From Hirundichthys speculiger (taxonomy: Eukaryota > Chordata > Actinopteri > Beloniformes > Exocoetidae), in contig JAGFBZ010001916.1 in the NCBI GenBank assembly GCA_018398805.1, positions 1-64,000 on the forward strand: 64,000 bases of DNA, given 5' to 3'. Positions 43,830 to 55,743 of this stretch are shown piece after piece (position 1 is the stretch's first letter; the number at the start of each line of letters is the position of its first letter). The position numbers and the translations under genes are program-made. A model generated the notes under the pieces. It saw only the letters and a list, made by a program, of their open reading frames with translations. It did no database searches and had not been told where the DNA came from.

Positions 43830-44545
43830 TCTTACAGATTCTTTGTTGGCATTCCAGTGTTTTCAATTGTTATATTAGATTTTTATATTCCTCCTCTTGA
43901 ATCCTTTTTTTTTAATTTATTTTTTTGTCCGCTGCCCTAGATATTAACTTCCCTCTAATAACAGCTTTAATTGTATCTCATATAACAGTAGCATCTACTG
44001 GACTATCTTTATTCTCTTCTATGCAACATTCACGTTCTTTCCCAACTTTTTTCTTTTATTTCCAGATTGTTCAGATTAATTTCCAGAATGTATCTTTCTT
44101 CCTCCTGGTCAGATGGATGTTTAGGTATATTATACTATGAACAGATAGGTCAGGGATCCCTGTCCTGTAGTCTTCAGCTCCATGTCCATCTATAGTATTT
44201 TTAAATTAATAATCTATTCTTGAATAGACTGAGTCGGGGCAGAAAAATGCATAGAATCACTGTCTGAAAAGGTGGAGTTCCCACCATACATCAAATACCC
44301 CAGTTCAGTCAGAGAAGTCGCAAGTAATTTTGATGACTGTGTCGTATTTCTTTTATCATCGGTTGTGTGAAGTCGAGCATTTAAAATCATATTAAAGTCC
44401 CCAAAACTGATTCATATTCCTTCACTGTTTAAGGTTATAATCCTCAAACAATTCTCAGTAATCTTCTATCACTACCAGGTGGTACATAAATACTGACCAG
44501 TGTAACTACATTAGTGATTTTCCCCTTTACAATCACAATCTCTCA
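43830..44545 (-). mobile_element. L1-type LINE fragment (endonuclease/linker region)
   Basis: It is a diverged relative of 31400-32090 in the full L1, same orientation. Both share the block that on the plus strand reads ATTAACTTCCCTCTAATAAC versus ATAAGTTTTCCCCTTATTAC, and the block around ACCAGGTGGTACATAAA versus ACCTGGGGGTCTATACA. Many stops; neither end defined. An older insertion from a different L1 subfamily. Confidence 0.6.
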
Positions 44546-45311
44546 TTAACACACACATGGGGACACACGTGCTCGCGTGTGTGTAAAGGTTTCGCCATGC
44601 CAAACTATGACACTAACCATAAATATATATCCAGACAAAAGAAAAAAAGAAAAATTAGGGTAACAATTTATTTGAAAATAATTTCAAATGACTGAATTGA
44701 AATAATATATTTGCAAAGTAAAAAAAAAAACAAAGGTTCTACTCTAAAGGTTATATTGATATGATCGTTTGAGGAATGTGAGTGTCCTAACATTGTTTAG
44801 TCTTAATAATATCACATGGTTTTAACTTATAATTATAAGTTAAAAAACAGTAACTTCTAAAGACATATGATTTTAGTCGACAAAAGAAAGGAAATAAAGT
44901 CAATTTAAAATGTTCATTTGTGTTGCTGAAAAAATGTATTAAATTAAATAACTATGTGGTTTCTTATTACTCATTTTTATTTTCATTCTGCATTTTTTGT
45001 GGAGCCTTCATGAACCACCTTTGCTTTCACACTTGTGGGACATGGATCACTTTCTTTTGTTTAGTAATTCTACCAACTAACAGCCAAATTAATGGCTACA
45101 GCTTCACATACTTTCAATTAAAAAATTGTCTAGAAAAGAAAACACACATTAATCATGAGAAGACTGACAATGATGAGCACAATGTTTCCAGAACTTGTCA
45201 TAATTCTCACATCCTCATGAAACAGTAAGTTTTAATCTTCTGCAGACTGAGAAAGAACATTCTTTTCTTTTAGATTTCAAACCAAAAACAGTCTTCAATG
45301 AAAATTACATT
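44546..45311. other. no gene seen
   Basis: AT-rich spacer downstream of the TAAR pseudogene. A 102-codon frame at 44920-45228 has no recognisable domain. Confidence 0.5.
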
Positions 45312-46589
45312 TTATCTTTTTTTTGACAGTATGTTGGCCTCATGAGAGCCTGGCTTCAGTATCTGAAAAGTCACAATGAGTTTCACTGCTTTTCTAAACC
45401 AATGATAGAACAGTGCATAGATCACAGGGTTTATACATGAGTTTAATGAGAAAAAGAATGCAATGACCTCATATGAACTGTTCAGTATTTTGTCCCCTGC
45501 AAGAGAGACACAGTAATAAGGAGAGAAACACATGAGAAAAACAACCACTAAAACACCAAGAGTCCTTGCTGCTTTCAGCTCAGATTTTCTTCTTGTCACA
45601 GTCACTGAATGCTGGAGTGTGACAGTTGTAATGTGAGAGCGCATGGCACGAGCCTAAGACACAGCCGCCACAAAAACTCTCATGTACAGAACTATGATGG
45701 TCGTAACTGGAAGAAAAAATGTTATAACAAGGCCAAACGTTCCAGTAATTAAGTCAACAACAATCACACATTCTCCATAACAGGAATGGTACCTCCCTGG
45801 ATGAGTCAGGTCATCTTTTTAAGGCCGCTATAGAAGACAGAAGACAGCCAACACAGCCAGACACAGACTTTAACTCTTTTTACAGTCACTCTGGTCGGGT
45901 AATGCAGAGGGTCACAAATAGCCACATAACGGTCGACTGATATCAGAACCATATCTCCTACTGAGACAGACGTGATAATAAAAGATACATACTTATAAAG
46001 AGAACACATGAGGTCTCCAGGAAACCAACATTCTGTACTTCGAAGCATTTCACCTGGAATCAACAAGAGACCAACAAGAAAATCAGAGACAGCCAGAGAG
46101 AGGAGGAGAATGTTAGTGGGAGTGTGGAGCTGCCTGGAAGGAGACAGAGAAGGTTCATTTAACTAATGTACTTTTATATCTCAGTGACAAAACAATTCAA
46201 ACAACTTGAAACAATAAAAAGGCATTTAAATGATCTGCCACATCTAAGACTGACATATGGATTAAAGATTATTGTCATATTTTGTGGTCTATTGCCCTGG
46301 ATGTGAGGTTACTGTAAAAGTCTAGCATCCCCAAATGAGACAATTCATTCATACAGTTCCCATAAAAAAAAAAACAAAAAAAACAAAAACAAAAACAAAG
46401 ACAAGAATTACTCTACCTGTAGTGAGATACTGAGATGATGACAAGTAGATTGAGAGTCACAGTGAGCAGAGAGATGCAGGACAGCATGACATAGCGTAGT
46501 AGAACTTTGGTTGAAAGAGAGCCAGGTTTCTTGCAGGAGATGTTGGAGAACTGTGGAAAGCAGAGGTCTGCTCCAACCTGCATCTCCAT
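45312..46589 (-). pseudogene. taar: trace amine-associated receptor (TAAR), two exons, broken
   Basis: Class A GPCR of the olfactory TAAR family, which senses amines at the cell surface. Exon 1 (46417-46589) encodes an intact N-terminus and TM1 (VMLSCISLLTVTLNLLVII) and ends at a GT donor. A 283-bp intron follows, then exon 2 from 46133 after TTCCAG. Exon 2 keeps TM2 (LLLSLAVSDFLVGLLL), DRYVAICDPLHYP, and TM6-7 with NSCINPVIYALFY. Two lesions: a one-base shift at the T5 run near 45815-45822, just after TM4, and an in-frame TAG at 45654-45656 in the third loop, where Gln is usual. The conserved sequence elsewhere suggests recent loss. The subtype cannot be fixed. Confidence 0.9.
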
Positions 46590-46780
46590 CTACAGAGCTG
46601 CAGCTCTGAGTGGCTTTCTCAGTAAACTTTGTCATATAACTTGTGTGTCAGACCTTCTAACTCCTCCCCTTCGCTGTCCTGCAGCTGTAGTTGGACAAAG
46701 ATGCTCAACCCTTTTGATTAGATCATCAAGGTCAAAGGTTCAATATTCGCAACTGATTAGGATCTAAGCATGTGGTCCCT
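46590..46780. other. TAAR upstream region
   Basis: Presumed 5' flank of the receptor pseudogene. No clear promoter motif seen. Confidence 0.4.
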
Positions 46781-47700
46781 TATTTCTGGTAATTATTTCA
46801 TTAATTTGATATGACCAAATCCTTATTGTTAGAGATTTTAATTTACATGTGTGCTGTCCTGACAAAACAGTGGTTAAGCATTTTTTAAACCTATTTATTT
46901 GATACAGTGGGTATGAACCCACACAGGAACAAGGACACACACTGGACCTTGTTTTTGTCTCATTGTTTGTCTGATAGTTTGTGAATCTTGATAGTTTGTA
47001 AATCAGCGTTCTCAGATCACAAAACTGTGTTATTTAACGTTACCTTGTCATGTAAATCTTTTAAACCTTCCACTCCGGCTAGACACTGCTGTGTTATTAA
47101 CCCTTCCACTGCTGACCATTTCTCAGCTTTCCTCAGTCAAAACTGTGCCATTCCTGAGACTGTATTTCTTGATACTGAGGAGCTCAGCTCATGGTTTCAT
47201 TCCTCCTGCCAGTCTGTACTAGATGTTGTGGCTCTATTAAAAACCAGGTATCCACAAACTAGAACTGAGCCCCGGCTGACACATTTTGAGCTGTCAGGCT
47301 AGAGTGGCGGAAAGCTGCACGAAAGTGGAAGAAGGACAAGTTGCAGGTGTAATTTCTAACTTTCAAGGACTGACATGAAAGATGCTCAAAAACAACACCA
47401 ATCAAATATTATTATGTCCAACTGTCATAGGCCCTGTGTATTATTTAACATCATTCACATTGTTCTGAATATATCGTCTACTGCTTTTGTCCCTTTAGTC
47501 TCTGTTCCCTTTTCTGCAGTTTTTAACCAGTTTGAGAATGTGATCTTATTATTTTTACATGAGATTGTTAAACTTAAGCCCTCAGGTTCTGATGTGTCTG
47601 TTTTTCTTGTAATTCCTGCTCCCATGATCTCTCTTACTGATCCTGCTGCTGTGTGCCAAAGCACAGGAGAGATAAGGACACGACAGAGAAAATGTTATCT
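46781..47700 (+). mobile_element. L2-like LINE fragment (endonuclease C-terminus and linker)
   Basis: Plus-strand translation across broken frames gives LLLEILIYMCA-like and, clearly, a GDFNLHV-type segment near 46830. HWTLFLSHC-like text follows (the TH..G..LDLV motif, decayed), then SDHKTVLFNVTLSCKS at 47010-47060 and AERKWKKD-like sequence near 47310. The frame at 47375-47707 matches the start of the RT region (YFSNII, LKPSGSDVSVFLVIPAP). Truncated at both ends; stops throughout. Confidence 0.6.
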
Positions 47701-48480
47701 TGTTTAATTAGTGGCATTCCCGAGAACACCGGCTCTCTGCCTGAAAAAAAAAATAGTTTGGTGAGGCAATTTTTGCTTTTGACTGAAAACGAATGACCAG
47801 CGTATTGGCTAAGATGTTAGCTTTGCAGTTAAATAAATAAAGCAGACCTGTAAAATCTGATCTTTCAAAAATCTGAGGTAAAACAAACAATAATGTATCC
47901 AATAGGATTGCCAGAAAACACCTGGAGAGTGTACGACACTACCCTAAAGAAATCTAATTATAAATCAGAGGGCTGACTAAAAAAAATTCAGTTATTCCCT
48001 GCAGGTAACTCGAACTTTTGACCCCTGTACTGTATTGTATTGGAGGATAAAAGCTCTCTTATGCATTTTTGGCATTGTCTAAGACTGTCATTTTTCACAA
48101 ATTTCACAATTTTTTCATGTTGTAACGTGTACTTACAACATGAAAAATGCTTATGTTGCTGGGGTGTTCTTTTTTAATGTTTCCACAATGTAGTCCCCCA
48201 CAGGAGCATAGTGTAGGGGTTGCTTCTTCTCCTCCCCTCTCCTCATTTTACTCTGTATTTTTCTTCTGGAATTTCTCAGCTTGGGATCAGTACAGTCTAT
48301 CTGTCTATCTGTCTGTCTGTCTATATTTAGAATTTAGTTGATTACATCCTCCCAGCTTCACACATTTAATTTAATCTTTGTTACTTAACCTACATAGTGT
48401 TGCTTGGTTAATTTAACTGGTTTATTATAAATGGCCAGTCTCAATCTCAGGGCTACACTTAAGTTATTATTTAATTTAAT
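47701..48480. other. no gene seen; TCTG/TCTA microsatellite
   Basis: Spacer with a (TCTA/TCTG)n microsatellite at ~48296-48325. No supported coding sequence. Confidence 0.5.
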
Positions 48481-48528
48481 TCTCTCAACAGAAGCATTGA
48501 TGAAAACCATAAACTGGTAAGGTGGTGG

Positions 48529-49048
48529 ATGGTCTTCCATGGATGTCTGGATGGCTTTAGTCAAACTATCATATACTTACACTACCTCAACAACAACAGG
48601 GCCTCAAGTGTCCTGCGACTGTTCTGTCCTCGAGTGCAGACCTTTAGGGTACGCTCTGACCGCAGCGTGGAGAACACAGGGTTTGCCAGCTATATGATGG
48701 AGAGACGAGGACTGAACAGAGGCAGTATCATTACTGGTCGCAGTGTCCATGATCAGAGAATAGAACGTTTATGGGCTGAGCTTAACAGAGTTGTATCATT
48801 TCACTTCAGCAACCTCATCACTTTCATGGAAAATGAAGGCATATTGGATTCAACAGATGAACAACATCTGTTTTGTCTCCATTACATCTACTTGCCAAGA
48901 GTTCAAAGAGCAGCTGCAGAGTTCTGAAATCAGTGGAACGACCATGAATTGTCTACAGAGGGAAGACAGACTCCTCTACAACTGTGGCACCGAGGTATTC
49001 TCCAGTCTGCTGGAGCTGGTGCTACTCAGGACATGATGCCTTTGGAAT
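48529..49048 (+). pseudogene. DDE integrase-core protein of a DNA/virus-like transposon
   Basis: The frame encodes an RNase H-fold integrase core: HGCLDGFSQTIIYLHYLNNN (first Asp), VRSDRSVENTGFASYMMERR (second Asp), and TGRSVHDQRIERLWAELNR (Glu). This variant (NRGS...HDQRIERLW) belongs to integrase-like genes found in many copies in fish and cnidarian genomes and linked to Ginger/Polinton-type elements. The N-terminal part is missing. A TGA at 48925-48927 interrupts the frame before NQWNDHEL...TPLQLWHRG, and a shift follows at ~49040; a polar tail continues to ~49229 in another frame. All three catalytic residues remain, but the protein is truncated. Confidence 0.7.
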
Positions 49049-49229
49049 AAATGAAGACAACCCTCCTGATTTAGAAACTGAGAACAATGTTGTTGTTTCA
49101 GAAAATGACTTCACTGCAAATGCAGCAGTTATGGAAAGGATTCAACATAGAATAGATCCATTGAGTGGCGATGGTAATCATGGTATCAGTTTATTTTTAG
49201 GCCTGCTACATTTTCTTCATCAACATTAA

Positions 49230-50292
49230 CAAGACCACACAACACTTGCTTAAGCTATGATGTCACTGTCAAGTAACAAGTTATGACAGTAAGTAGTACA
49301 TAATTAATAATAATGAATTAATAATAATGCACATTGTTACTTTTCTATCATTACAATTTGGTGCCACATGCCATCAACAGTTCAACACTAGAAAAATAAT
49401 AAAAGTAAAATAAAGAAAAATAGAAAGAAGAAGGAATCAATTGCAAGGCCAGTTTCAATCCATGACAAATCAAACATTCAAATAATATAATATCGGACAT
49501 GCTCACGAATTTTGTTTTGGAATGCCTCTCAAATTTCTGCAATAACTGTCCAGTTGTCCCACATTTCCCTAATCTCAAAGGCGCTTAGAATTAAGCAATT
49601 TTCATTAAGTTTTCTTTTTATTTTGTGTTTACAAACTTCATCCCATGCAGAATGGGGTAGCAGGATGACGTCTTTGTTGAAACTGGGAGGGGCTGCCTGT
49701 TAGGCCTGAAAGAATAAAAAGAAGAGTGCACTGTAATTACATGTTGTCAGCAAGCCAGTGTTATTATTTTTGTACATGTTAAATTGGTGAACAATTTCAT
49801 CTTAATATGAGTAAGCTTATGTTTCACTTTCAGATGAATGCCTGGACATGGAGCAATACGGGGTTTTACTCAATAATATGAGTAAAACGGCTGTGCTGTG
49901 AGGTACAAACTCATGATTTCTGTGGTCACACTATATGGTCCGAATTCTTGGGTATGACCCGAGTCCTAACACTGGGGATAACAGTGACCTCCATGAAATG
50001 ATGTACTATTGGAGTCGCACTGATGCAACTGAATGTAATTTTCTATTCGCACAAGAAATTATTAGTCTGCAAATGCAAGCAAAAGAATTGTACTGTTGAG
50101 CCCTGACCCCATAACTGTAATCTCATCAACACACATGTCATAGATCCACCACTCCATTGATTGATTTTTAACTTCCTTAAAAAATGCGCACGGCCGGGAG
50201 GAGGTTTACCACAGCGGACCAGGCTTGCATAGTTGCCCTTGTGTTATAGGCTACTAGCTACAAGTTTTAACGTGGCAGCAAATCCATTGCTG
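49230..50292. other. no gene seen
   Basis: AT-rich sequence with AATAAT runs near 49300-49330. Nothing recognised. Confidence 0.5.
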
Positions 50293-51007
50293 ATCTGTAA
50301 AAGTAGACCGAGACATCCAGACCCCAATAGACCTACGTGAACCCGAGCTTGTGGTTGTAATTAGTTTTTAAGCTGTCCATAAGGCTGTCATCCACTTTAT
50401 GAAATGACCTTACCTCCTCCTTGACTTGCTGGAAGCCCATCTGCCAAAGTACTGTTGCGTTTGAAATCGAGGTTGGTTTGCTTGGTTGCCATTGGGGTTG
50501 GCTTGACAGGATCCCCTCTGGCCTGATACAGCTGATGTTCCAGCTCCCAAGACCCAGCACATTTCCTCATCGACCTCGATGTGTGAGGGCTGTTGATTAC
50601 GGTTCGAAATTTTCGACACTGGTTATCAAATTGGAATTATTTAAAATTATTTAAAAGTCCAACTGCCTCATTGACACGGTCCCAGGCAACGATTTTCACA
50701 TGATAACCTCCATGCAAATTGGTCACCTTAGAAGCACAAGATTGTCCTTGAAATTCCGCTGGAGAGAGACATCCGTTACCTACACCCGCAGTGAGCCAAT
50801 CAGAAACTATAAATTCAAGTTGACTTCTGTTTCTATCAAACTCTCTCACACACTCTACTATACTCACATACATTACATATTATTCTCTCATACATTCACT
50901 ATCATGGTGTCCCATCTGTAAAAGTTGATCGAGACATCCAGACCCCAAAAGACCCACTTGAACCCGAGCTTGTGCCTGTAATTAGTTTTTAGGCTTTCCA
51001 TAAGGCT
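50293..51007. repeat. pair of 94-bp direct repeats
   Basis: 50293-50387 and 50914-51007 both run from ATCTGTAAAAGT to CCATAAGGCT at roughly 85% identity. The second is followed by GGGATCAATAAAGTATCTATC, a common 3' tail of fish SINE-like repeats. Confidence 0.75.
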
Positions 51008-51050
51008 CAATTTGTTGCAGATGCACTGAATTTCCCTCGGGATCAATAAA

Positions 51051-51190
51051 GTATCTATCTATCTATCTATCTAATTCATCCTTTATAAGAGACGTTGATA
51101 GCAAGTGTGTGTCTGACTATAATAGTGTTTGTGCGAGAGTATGATAGTATGTGTGTGTGACTATAATAGTGTTTGTGAGAGAGTATGATG
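51051..51190. repeat. TATC microsatellite and 43-bp tandem pair
   Basis: (TATC)n at ~51052-51073. Two copies of AGTGTGTGT..GACTATAATAGTGTTTGTG..AGAGTATGAT follow at ~51104-51146 and ~51147-51189. Confidence 0.75.
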
Positions 51191-51769
51191 TAACATGTGA
51201 GAGCAAATATGAATTATTTCCTAAACGGCCTCTCATAATTATAGCCTAAATGAAAACACAAAGGAGTATATATGAGGAGTATTTATTTGAAGGGATTTGC
51301 ATATTTTTGGTTCATTTAATATTGCTTGTATTTACATTTACATTTACATTTGATTTTCATTCCACACATTGTTTTCATTTCATATTGCTCTTCCTTTAGG
51401 GTTTTTTTTTAAATCTCATTTCATGTGACTTTTCTTTACTCTTTTAAGGACTTAGTGTTCTCATTTGTTGCAGACTTTGCATTCTTTATGACTGTTTTGG
51501 AAGGAGTGTATTTGTGGACTGGTCCAGAGTAGTTTATTTTACATGAGAGAAGAGCGCAAACAGTTCTGCTGTCTAACGACATCCTATTCTCTGTAACAAT
51601 TGTTTTTTTCTTTGCGCGCTGTCACTGATCGGATGTCACACACTAACCTCGAGACATCTACCACCTTCAGTACCTGTAGTGGGCTACTGCTGTGGCAGTT
51701 ATGGCGAGGCAAGTGACAGATCTCAGACTGTTTATGAACTAGTTCATAAACTTTTGTTTAAACTTTTGT
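51190..51769. other. no gene seen
   Basis: Spacer with a short ACATTT tandem near 51332-51352; no gene. Confidence 0.45.
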
Positions 51770-52834
51770 TCAATGAACGCATTCAGGTACAACACTGCCG
51801 AGCCCTGCCACCATGCAGCTTCTTACTACCTCAGTGACCTCAGCTCCAGTAATGGAAGAATCCACTTCAAAGTCCACAGGCTCAACACCTCTGTGGAATA
51901 TGTGTTGGTGGGATTGAGAAGATCCTCGAAGTATTCTTTCCACCGCCCAACAACATCTTCAGTTGAGTTCATCAGCACCCCACCCCCACTATACACATTG
52001 TTGGTGTAACACTGCTTTTTCCACCTGAGCCGTCTGATGGTTTGCCAGGTCATGGAGCCAACCTGAAAGTCATTTTCCATGCCCTCAACAAAACCCTCCA
52101 ACATGAGTTTTTTCCTCAGAGACCACCAAGACTGCAGCCCGTTTGGCCTGGTGATACCTGCATGTTGCTTTCAGAGTCTCAAAACCTGACTAAGCCCAGT
52201 AGGACTCCTTCTTCAGCCTGACGGCCTCTCTTACCCGAAGTGTCCACCACTGGGTTTGAGGATTGCTGCCACGGCAGGCAACAATGACCTTACAGCCACA
52301 GCTCTGGTCAGCCGCTTTGGCAATGGAGGTACAGAACATGGCCTATTTAGACTCAATGTCCCCTGCCCCCCTTGGAATGTAGTTGGTGCTCTGTCGGAGG
52401 TATAAGTTGAAGATCTGTCTGACAAGTTCCTCTGCTAGACATTCCCAGCAAATCCTCACTACATGTTTGTACCTACCAGGTCTGACCGGCATCTACTGGG
52501 GAAAACCCAATGTACAGGCTCCTATCTGGGGGGCTATAAGTAAGCCCACTCCAGCCTGTCGCCTCTCACCCTGGGCAAAGCCAGAGTAGAATAAGGTCCA
52601 GCCTCTCTCTAGAAGATTGGTTCCAGAGCCCAGGCTGTGGTTTGAGATGAGCCTGACTATATCTAGCTGGTACCTCTCAATGTCATGCACAAGTTCATGG
52701 ACCTTCCCCACCAGAGAGGTAATGTTCCATGTCCCAGTAGCCAGTTAGTCAGCTGGGGGTTTGCACGCCAAGGCCTATTCCTTTGGCTGGTGCTTAAAAC
52801 ACACCACACCCGAACCCTACGGTCCTCCCTGCAG
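51770..52834 (-). mobile_element. second copy of the minus-strand LINE, partial
   Basis: The minus strand encodes the segment between endonuclease and RT (TWQTIRRLRWKKQCY, DVVGRWKEYFEDLLNPTN) at 51826-52080, then linker sequence. From ~52388 the sequence matches 36745-37200 in the same orientation. It ends abruptly at 52834, where the composite repeat begins. No intact frame. The RT itself is absent. Confidence 0.65.
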
Positions 52835-53949
52835 GGATATTGTTGGCAAACACCAGGTAAGCCCACAACTGGAGCAGCGGTGAAGCTATCCTTGAGTCTT
52901 GGCTATAGCAGTCTGAGAAATCATGGAAACTTCAATTTGGGGAAGGTAAGGTCCTGCAGTGGCCCAACACCGAAAACAGAGATTTGTCATAAATGTTCAA
53001 AATAGTTTGTATAACAAAGAAACTTTTGCTCTTGCTTTCTATTCCACGGACTAGGATATTCTTCACAGCTCTCACATTCTCAGAGTCCATGGTAATCTTT
53101 TCTTTAGCCACCATATACCCCAAAACAGGATCTTAGGGATATGGAAAGGATCTTTCTCAGTCTCCATGAACAGCTGATGGTCTAAGAGAGGTTGAAGAAT
53201 GCAAAACATGTGCTGGACATAAGTCTCAAGGTCCAATGGAAAAAAAAAGGATGTCATTCAGACAAACAAAAGTCATTTAACATGTCTCTGAGGACATTAT
53301 TTACTAAAGCAGCTGGACAACTTGATAAACCAAGGGGCATGACCATGACTATTACAAGTGTGAAAAGCACTTTTTCACTCATCCCTGAATCCCTAGGTTG
53401 TCTCTACTACAGGTGTGTCATGCACACATGACACACCTGTAGTAGAGACAACCTACATACTAGTAGCAGGTTTTTTTGGGGGGAGTGTTGTATCCATCTT
53501 CAAACAAATGATCCCATCTGCTGCTCATGACCTTTGGGAGTCTGTATTGTACACACTCATACAACTCGAGACTAATATGGAAAACGCAAAAGGGCCCAAG
53601 TACATACACTGCAGAAGCATGGCCCTGTAGATGCAACACCCTTTTCTCAAAACTTGTATATCATTAATGCAGCAATGACACAGTTCTGTTTTTAGGCCAG
53701 ATATCATCACAGACTGTTTTGTTCCACACATCAAACTTGTTTATTTTTCACTTTCACTCATTTTGTCACACCTGTAAGAAGAGGGAGGAGGACAGGGTCC
53801 CACATAGTTTTCATTCTCGTGACTGTTAAATTTTTGGGGAAAATTCCTCTTTCCCAGATTCTCAAACCCTATGGCTGCTGGTGTTTTGGAGACACACATG
53901 GGGAGGAAACTAAAGGAATCTATCCATCTTTGCTTATATGCATTTTCAT
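52835..53949. repeat. composite repeat, copy B, left part
   Basis: Counterpart of 38405-39488 (gypsy RT fragment and end of PolB fragment, minus strand). It runs up to and includes the first ATTTTCAT of the hAT target duplication (53942-53949). It carries an extra long hairpin at 53395-53454 not present in copy A. Confidence 0.9.
53395..53454. repeat. perfect 28-bp hairpin, copy B only
   Basis: Arms 53395-53422 and 53427-53454 are exact reverse complements around CACA. At the matching place copy A (near 38960-39000) has only the short GTCATG/CATGAC core and the right arm. Confidence 0.92.
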
Positions 53950-54069
53950 TACGGCTGTCAATTTCTCAAAATAATTAATCAGATTAATCGCATGACTGTC
54001 AATAGTTAATCATGATTAATCGCAAATTAATCGCATATTTTTATCTGTTCTAAATCTACCTTATACAGA

Positions 54070-54396
54070 TCTTTTTCAAGTTGTATTACTCTTATTAATA
54101 CGAGTCCTGACTAGAACCAGGAAATATGACCATATTAGTCCAGTCCTGAGGTCTCTGGCTTCCTGTCACTCAGAGAATAGACTTTAAAACAGCTCTGCTT
54201 GTGTACAAGTCTCTTCATGGCCCCAAAGTCCATCTCTGACATGTTAGAGCCATATGAACCAACCTGGACTCTGAGAACCTCAGGTAGTGGTCTCCTGCTG
54301 GTGTCCAGAGTCAGGACTAAACAAGGTGAAGCTGCATTTCAGTTTTATGCTCCTAAAATCTGGACCAGTCTTCTAGAAGATGTGAGACAGACCTGA
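54070..54396 (+). repeat. LINE 3' coding fragment inside the hAT element
   Basis: The translation shows the C-terminal end of an L2/Rex-type ORF: a decayed LTPVLRSLASCHSE-like stretch, then TALLVYKSLHGPKVHL, and SGSGLLLVSRVRTKQGEAAF with FYAPKIWTSLLEDVR before TGA. It was either captured by the hAT or inserted into it. No tail is visible. Confidence 0.7.
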
Positions 54397-54877
54397 AATC
54401 TGACAATGTTCAGATGCAGGGCTCTCTGCATTCGCGCTCTCATTAGCCGACAAGTGATATTTCAGTAGTCGGACTCCGGTGGTAACTAAATTCACATCGA
54501 CAGCAAACACAAACAACATTTATCTTGTGGAGTTAGCCATCAGGCAAGGTTTTGAAGCTGAACTTACCATTCAAAATAGTATCTTTTGTATCCATTTATT
54601 ATTTGTATCCAACTACTGCTAACGGTTTGTTTACGTCTGTCTGCGGCATGGACATCGACGTCAGTGCAGTAGCGGAACATGTCACTGCCGGGCCGGGGGC
54701 GAGGCACATGACCGGGCCCTTTAACCCAATAAAGCTTGTGATTACATCGTTTTACAACATACGTATGCCCGCAATAGCGGGACTTACAAGCATTACTACA
54801 TTTTTGACACATTGCTTAAAGCATTTGAGGAAGAGATCAACACCACGAAGAGCAACCATGTCATTTTTAAATCAATC

Positions 54878-55296
54878 AAACCGTCATGAAGTCTAACAAA
54901 CCAAGAGAACAACAAAAACATTAGGCTACCTGGCCCCTAATAATATAACAACACAAAGTCAAAGCAGTTCAGCACCACGGGTAGCTACATCATCATTCTG
55001 ACACCCACTTTAACGAGCAACTTCAACTAATAAGAGCACAGTTACTGTATCAATAGTCGGAACGTTTTGTAAAATTGGCACAGCGGCCCACACGTTCACA
55101 TACAAACATAGATTCAATATAAAATAGCAGAAGTACTCACCACTATTGAAAGGTTATACAACGAGCTCATCATCTTGTGCTTGCTGACGTAACCCGACAA
55201 AACCGACATGAAGTCTAACAAACCATGAGAACAAAAACATTAGGCTACCTGGCCCCTAATAATAACGTTAGGCTACCTGGCCCCTAATAATAACGT
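54878..55296. repeat. direct and tandem repeats in hAT interior
   Basis: A ~70-bp unit at ~54878-54950 (CATGAAGTCTAACAAACCA ... GGCTACCTGGCCCCTAATAA) recurs at ~55200-55265. There the 28-bp TAGGCTACCTGG...AACGT is tandemly duplicated (55241-55268 and 55269-55296). Confidence 0.8.
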
Positions 55297-55447
55297 TAGG
55301 TGGCCGGGCTACTCCGATAACAACCACATTAGCAGTTTACAACTAACTCGCGTATTGTTTTTAGTGTCAGTGATTGTGAGTAATTGTACCTGTGAATCTG
55401 GCTTCCTGACTGCGCTGCCACATTTTGCGGGCTTGACTCAATGCCAA

Positions 55448-55678
55448 TGTCACAGACTGAGCTGTGACGCTTACGCAGCTGTGTACAGGCAGTCATTAAC
55501 GCAGCATTGTAACTAAGAGTGCAGGGAAAGGCCTACCAGCATTTCAGATGTTGCAATGTTTTATTTCTACCCCGTGTCAAAACGCACTTTTCATCATTAC
55601 ACACTCATCATACTCCATCAGTTTTAGGCAACTCTTGTCTTGACTCTTGTCTGCTCCGTCGCCGGTCATCCTGCCACA
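55448..55678 (+). repeat. 5' LTR of Gmr1-like element, internally deleted
   Basis: It starts TGTCACAGACTG and ends TGCCACA: 231 bp. Its first ~180 bp and last ~45 bp match the 818-bp 3' LTR, so ~590 bp are missing inside (junction after CATCAGTTTTAG). ACTCTTGTCT appears twice at the join. Confidence 0.92.
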
Positions 55679-55680
55679 TG

Positions 55681-55698
55681 TGGTGTCAGAAGCTTGGG
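55681..55698 (+). other. primer binding site of Gmr1-like element
   Basis: TGGTGTCAGAAGCTTGGG lies two bases after the LTR, typical in start and position for a tRNA primer site. Confidence 0.75.
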
Positions 55699-55743
55699 TA
55701 ACGGAGACAGACAGAGAGAAGTCCAACCGCAACAGCTGGCAAG

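Noticed and set aside
44920..45228. 102-codon frame near the TAAR gene
   Set aside because: No recognisable domain, AT-rich codons, no splice or promoter support.
48296..48325. CRISPR-like short repeats (also TATC and CATC arrays elsewhere)
   Set aside because: Plain tetranucleotide microsatellites without spacers, in vertebrate DNA.
51104..51189. 43-bp tandem pair as LTR or regulatory array
   Set aside because: Only two GT-rich units beside a microsatellite; ordinary low-complexity expansion.
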